A stretch of DNA of 24,813 nt from Arcicella sp040387735 (GTDB lineage: Bacteria > Bacteroidota > Bacteroidia > Cytophagales > Spirosomataceae): positions 1-24,813 of the forward strand of contig JAZKDE010000161.1 in the NCBI GenBank assembly GCA_040387735.1. The letters run 5' to 3'. Positions 22,916-24,813 of the stretch are shown here, piece after piece (the stretch's first letter is position 1; the number at the start of each line of letters is the position of its first letter). The position numbers and the translations under genes were made by a program. Below the pieces are notes generated by a model. That model saw only the letters and a list, made by a program, of their open reading frames with translations. It was not told where the DNA came from and did not search any database.

Positions 22916-24805
22916 CTACATATTTTCAGAAATCTCCAGCCAACGCAATTCTTTTTCGTCTAAATCATTGGTTATTTTTTCGATTTCTTTTGCCCAGTTA
23001 GCCAAATCTTCATACGAACCTCCTCCGTTAAGTTGCTCGGTAAGTGCTTCTTTTTTAGTTTCTAATTGTGCAATTGCTTTTCCTAAATCATCATACTCTT
23101 TTTGCTCTTTGAAGGATAATTTCTTTTTAGGAAGTTGAATTTCGGGAGCTTTTGTATCAGCTTTTTGAACACTAATGTCCAATTTTTTATTCCCGCCATC
23201 CGACTTTTTAGTTCCTGCTTCGGCTTGTTCGTCAGCCCAATCACGGTAATCGGTATAGTTTCCTGGAAAATCACGAATAACACCGTCGCCTTCAAAAACA
23301 AAAAGGTGTTCAACCAATTTATCCATGAAATAACGGTCGTGAGAAACTAATAAAATACAACCACCAAAAGCCAATAAGAAGTCTTCTAAGATGTTAAGTG
23401 TCTGAATATCAAGGTCGTTGGTTGGCTCATCGAGAATTAAAAAGTTGGGATTTTGAATTAAGACTTTCATTAATTGCAAACGTCTCTTTTCTCCACCCGA
23501 TAACTTTTCGACCATACCATATTGCACTTTTGGGTCAAATTTGAAGTGGGTCAAAAATTGACTTGCTGAAATCGTTTCACCCGTTCCAACAGTTACCACT
23601 TCGGCTATTTCTTTGATAACGTCAATTACTCGGTCTGTTGGATTAAAGTCCAAATCACCTTGCGTGTAATAACCGTAAACCACCGTTTCGCCCGTTGTGA
23701 TTTTCCCCGAATCTGGTTTTAGATTTTGGGTAATCATGTTCAAAAAAGTTGATTTTCCGATACCATTTTTCCCAATAATTCCAACACGATCACCACGTTG
23801 GAAGACATAAGAAAAGTGGTCAACGACTTTCTGCGTTCCGAAAGATTTACTCAAATCATCAATTTCCAAAATCTTACTTCCTTGACGAGACATCTTTACA
23901 TTTAACTGCACTTTTGACTCATCTTTCGTCTGTGAAGCCTTATCTTTCAGCTCGTGAAAAGCGTCAATTCGGTATTGGGCCTTCGTTCCACGAGCTTTTG
24001 GTTGGCGACGCATCCATTCCAATTCAGTACGAAGCGTATTTTTTGCTTTGTCGATACTGGCAGCTTCAGAGGCTTCTCTTTCGGCTTTTTTCTCCAAGAA
24101 ATATCCGTAATTTCCTTTGTAAGTATGGATATTTCCGTTCTCCAATTCAACGATATTATTACAAACTCTGTCCAAGAAATATCTATCGTGCGTTACTAAA
24201 AGTAGCGTGATATTTTGGGCAGAAAGTGTTTGTTCGAGCCATTCGATTGTCTCCAAATCCAAGTGGTTGGTAGGCTCATCAAAAATCATAAAATCTGGTT
24301 CTTCAATCAAAACTTTCGCCATCGCTACTCGTTTACGTTGCCCACCCGAAAGTTCAGAAACCTTGCGTTCGATGTCATGAATGCCTAATTTTCCAAGAAT
24401 TTGTTTCACCCGACTTTCATAATCCCAAGCCTGATATTTGTCCATCATTTCCAGAGCATTCGATAATAAATCGAAATCTTCGGGATGAAGCATTGCTTTT
24501 TCATAAAGTTTAATCGCCTGATTAGCAGGAGATTCACCCGTGAAAAGCGTGTCCATTACCGACAAGTTTTCATCAAAAGAAGGGCTTTGAAAAAGATAAC
24601 CTACCGAAATTCCTTTACGGATAGAAACCGTTCCTTCGTCGGCAGGAATAATACCCGCCAAAATGTTCATTAAGGTAGTTTTACCCGTACCATTTTGCCC
24701 GACCAAAGCCACCTTGTCGCCTTTGAGGATACCAAAGTTGATTCCCTTAAACAACCAACGCTCGTTATAATTCTTAGAGATGTTCTCTGCTGATAAATAA
24801 TTCAT
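22916..24805 (-). CDS. uup: ABC-F ATPase, Uup-like
   Basis: A 629-residue soluble protein with two ATP-binding cassettes and no membrane segments. First cassette: Walker A GQNGTGKT (36-43), signature LSGGQRKR and Walker B DEPTNHLD. Second cassette: GKNGIGKST, LSGGEKRR and DEPTNDLD. Between them lies the arginine/lysine-rich ABC-F linker helix pair (EWMRRQPKARGTKAQYRID). The C-terminal tail, from about residue 545, has KKLSFKEQKEYDDL and a heptad-rich coiled coil, the Uup-type C-terminal domain. ABC-F proteins act on ribosomes to relieve stalling; E. coli Uup also affects DNA stability and is similar in length. An antibiotic-resistance role is not suggested. The ATG at 24805 is 8 nt from the window edge, so the promoter is not seen. 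Confidence 0.93.
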   Translation of the reverse strand: MNYLSAENISKNYNERWLFKGINFGILKGDKVALVGQNGTGKTTLMNILAGIIPADEGTVSIRKGISVGYLFQSPSFDENLSVMDTLFTGESPANQAIKLYEKAMLHPEDFDLLSNALEMMDKYQAWDYESRVKQILGKLGIHDIERKVSELSGGQRKRVAMAKVLIEEPDFMIFDEPTNHLDLETIEWLEQTLSAQNITLLLVTHDRYFLDRVCNNIVELENGNIHTYKGNYGYFLEKKAEREASEAASIDKAKNTLRTELEWMRRQPKARGTKAQYRIDAFHELKDKASQTKDESKVQLNVKMSRQGSKILEIDDLSKSFGTQKVVDHFSYVFQRGDRVGIIGKNGIGKSTFLNMITQNLKPDSGKITTGETVVYGYYTQGDLDFNPTDRVIDVIKEIAEVVTVGTGETISASQFLTHFKFDPKVQYGMVEKLSGGEKRRLQLMKVLIQNPNFLILDEPTNDLDIQTLNILEDFLLAFGGCILLVSHDRYFMDKLVEHLFVFEGDGVIRDFPGNYTDYRDWADEQAEAGTKKSDGGNKKLDISVQKADTKAPEIQLPKKKLSFKEQKEYDDLGKAIAQLETKKEALTEQLNGGGSYEDLANWAKEIEKITNDLDEKELRWLEISENM

Positions 24806-24813
24806 GGTGCAAA

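Noticed and set aside
22916..24805. ABC-F protein as an antibiotic-resistance factor
   Set aside because: The Uup-type C-terminal coiled coil and linker fit a housekeeping member; nothing nearby suggests a resistance locus.

Overview
The window looks like chromosome of an AT-rich Bacteroidota, most likely Cytophagales. The evidence is a TPR/PD40/OmpA envelope protein of the type found in this phylum, a bacterial GH3 protein, a short-linker ComEC, and promoters of the Bacteroidota form (TTTG, about 19 nt, TAnnTTTG); the clearest copies are at 96-126 and 8971-8978. I see no rRNA, tRNA, CRISPR array, transposase, integrase or prophage gene. The genus cannot be fixed from the sequence alone.

Left part (1-2159): two diverged paralogs, one with an HEAGH zinc-site motif and one in which it is YEAGR, flank a Tat-exported protein resembling the intradiol-dioxygenase fold. 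None of the three has a function I can name with confidence.

Modification locus (2160-5510): a tightly packed operon encodes an Asp/Asn(or Pro)-hydroxylase-type 2OG oxygenase, a sulfotransferase-like P-loop protein and a PhyH-type 2OG oxygenase. It converges on an adenylylsulfate-kinase-like gene that could supply the sulfate donor PAPS. Together they suggest hydroxylation plus sulfation of an unknown substrate; this is the most interesting part of the window.

Middle (5511-12637): a PorE-like TPR/propeller/CRD/OmpA protein with a strong palindromic terminator, RNase HII (rnhB), a GH3-family adenylating enzyme, a prolyl-4-hydroxylase-like 2OG oxygenase whose start codon abuts an intrinsic terminator, and a secreted GH30 glycosidase.

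Right part (12638-24805): a small lipoprotein, Lon protease, a large SWIM/SNF2 helicase, ComEC/Rec2, a Tat-exported Dabb protein and a Uup-like ABC-F ATPase. These are mostly housekeeping or envelope genes in single-gene units separated by clear hairpin terminators. Three start sites were moved inward from the longest reading frame (OmpA-family gene, the 2OG oxygenase at 10564, SNF2 gene) because of a signal peptide, an ATG, or a promoter box overlapping the longer start.
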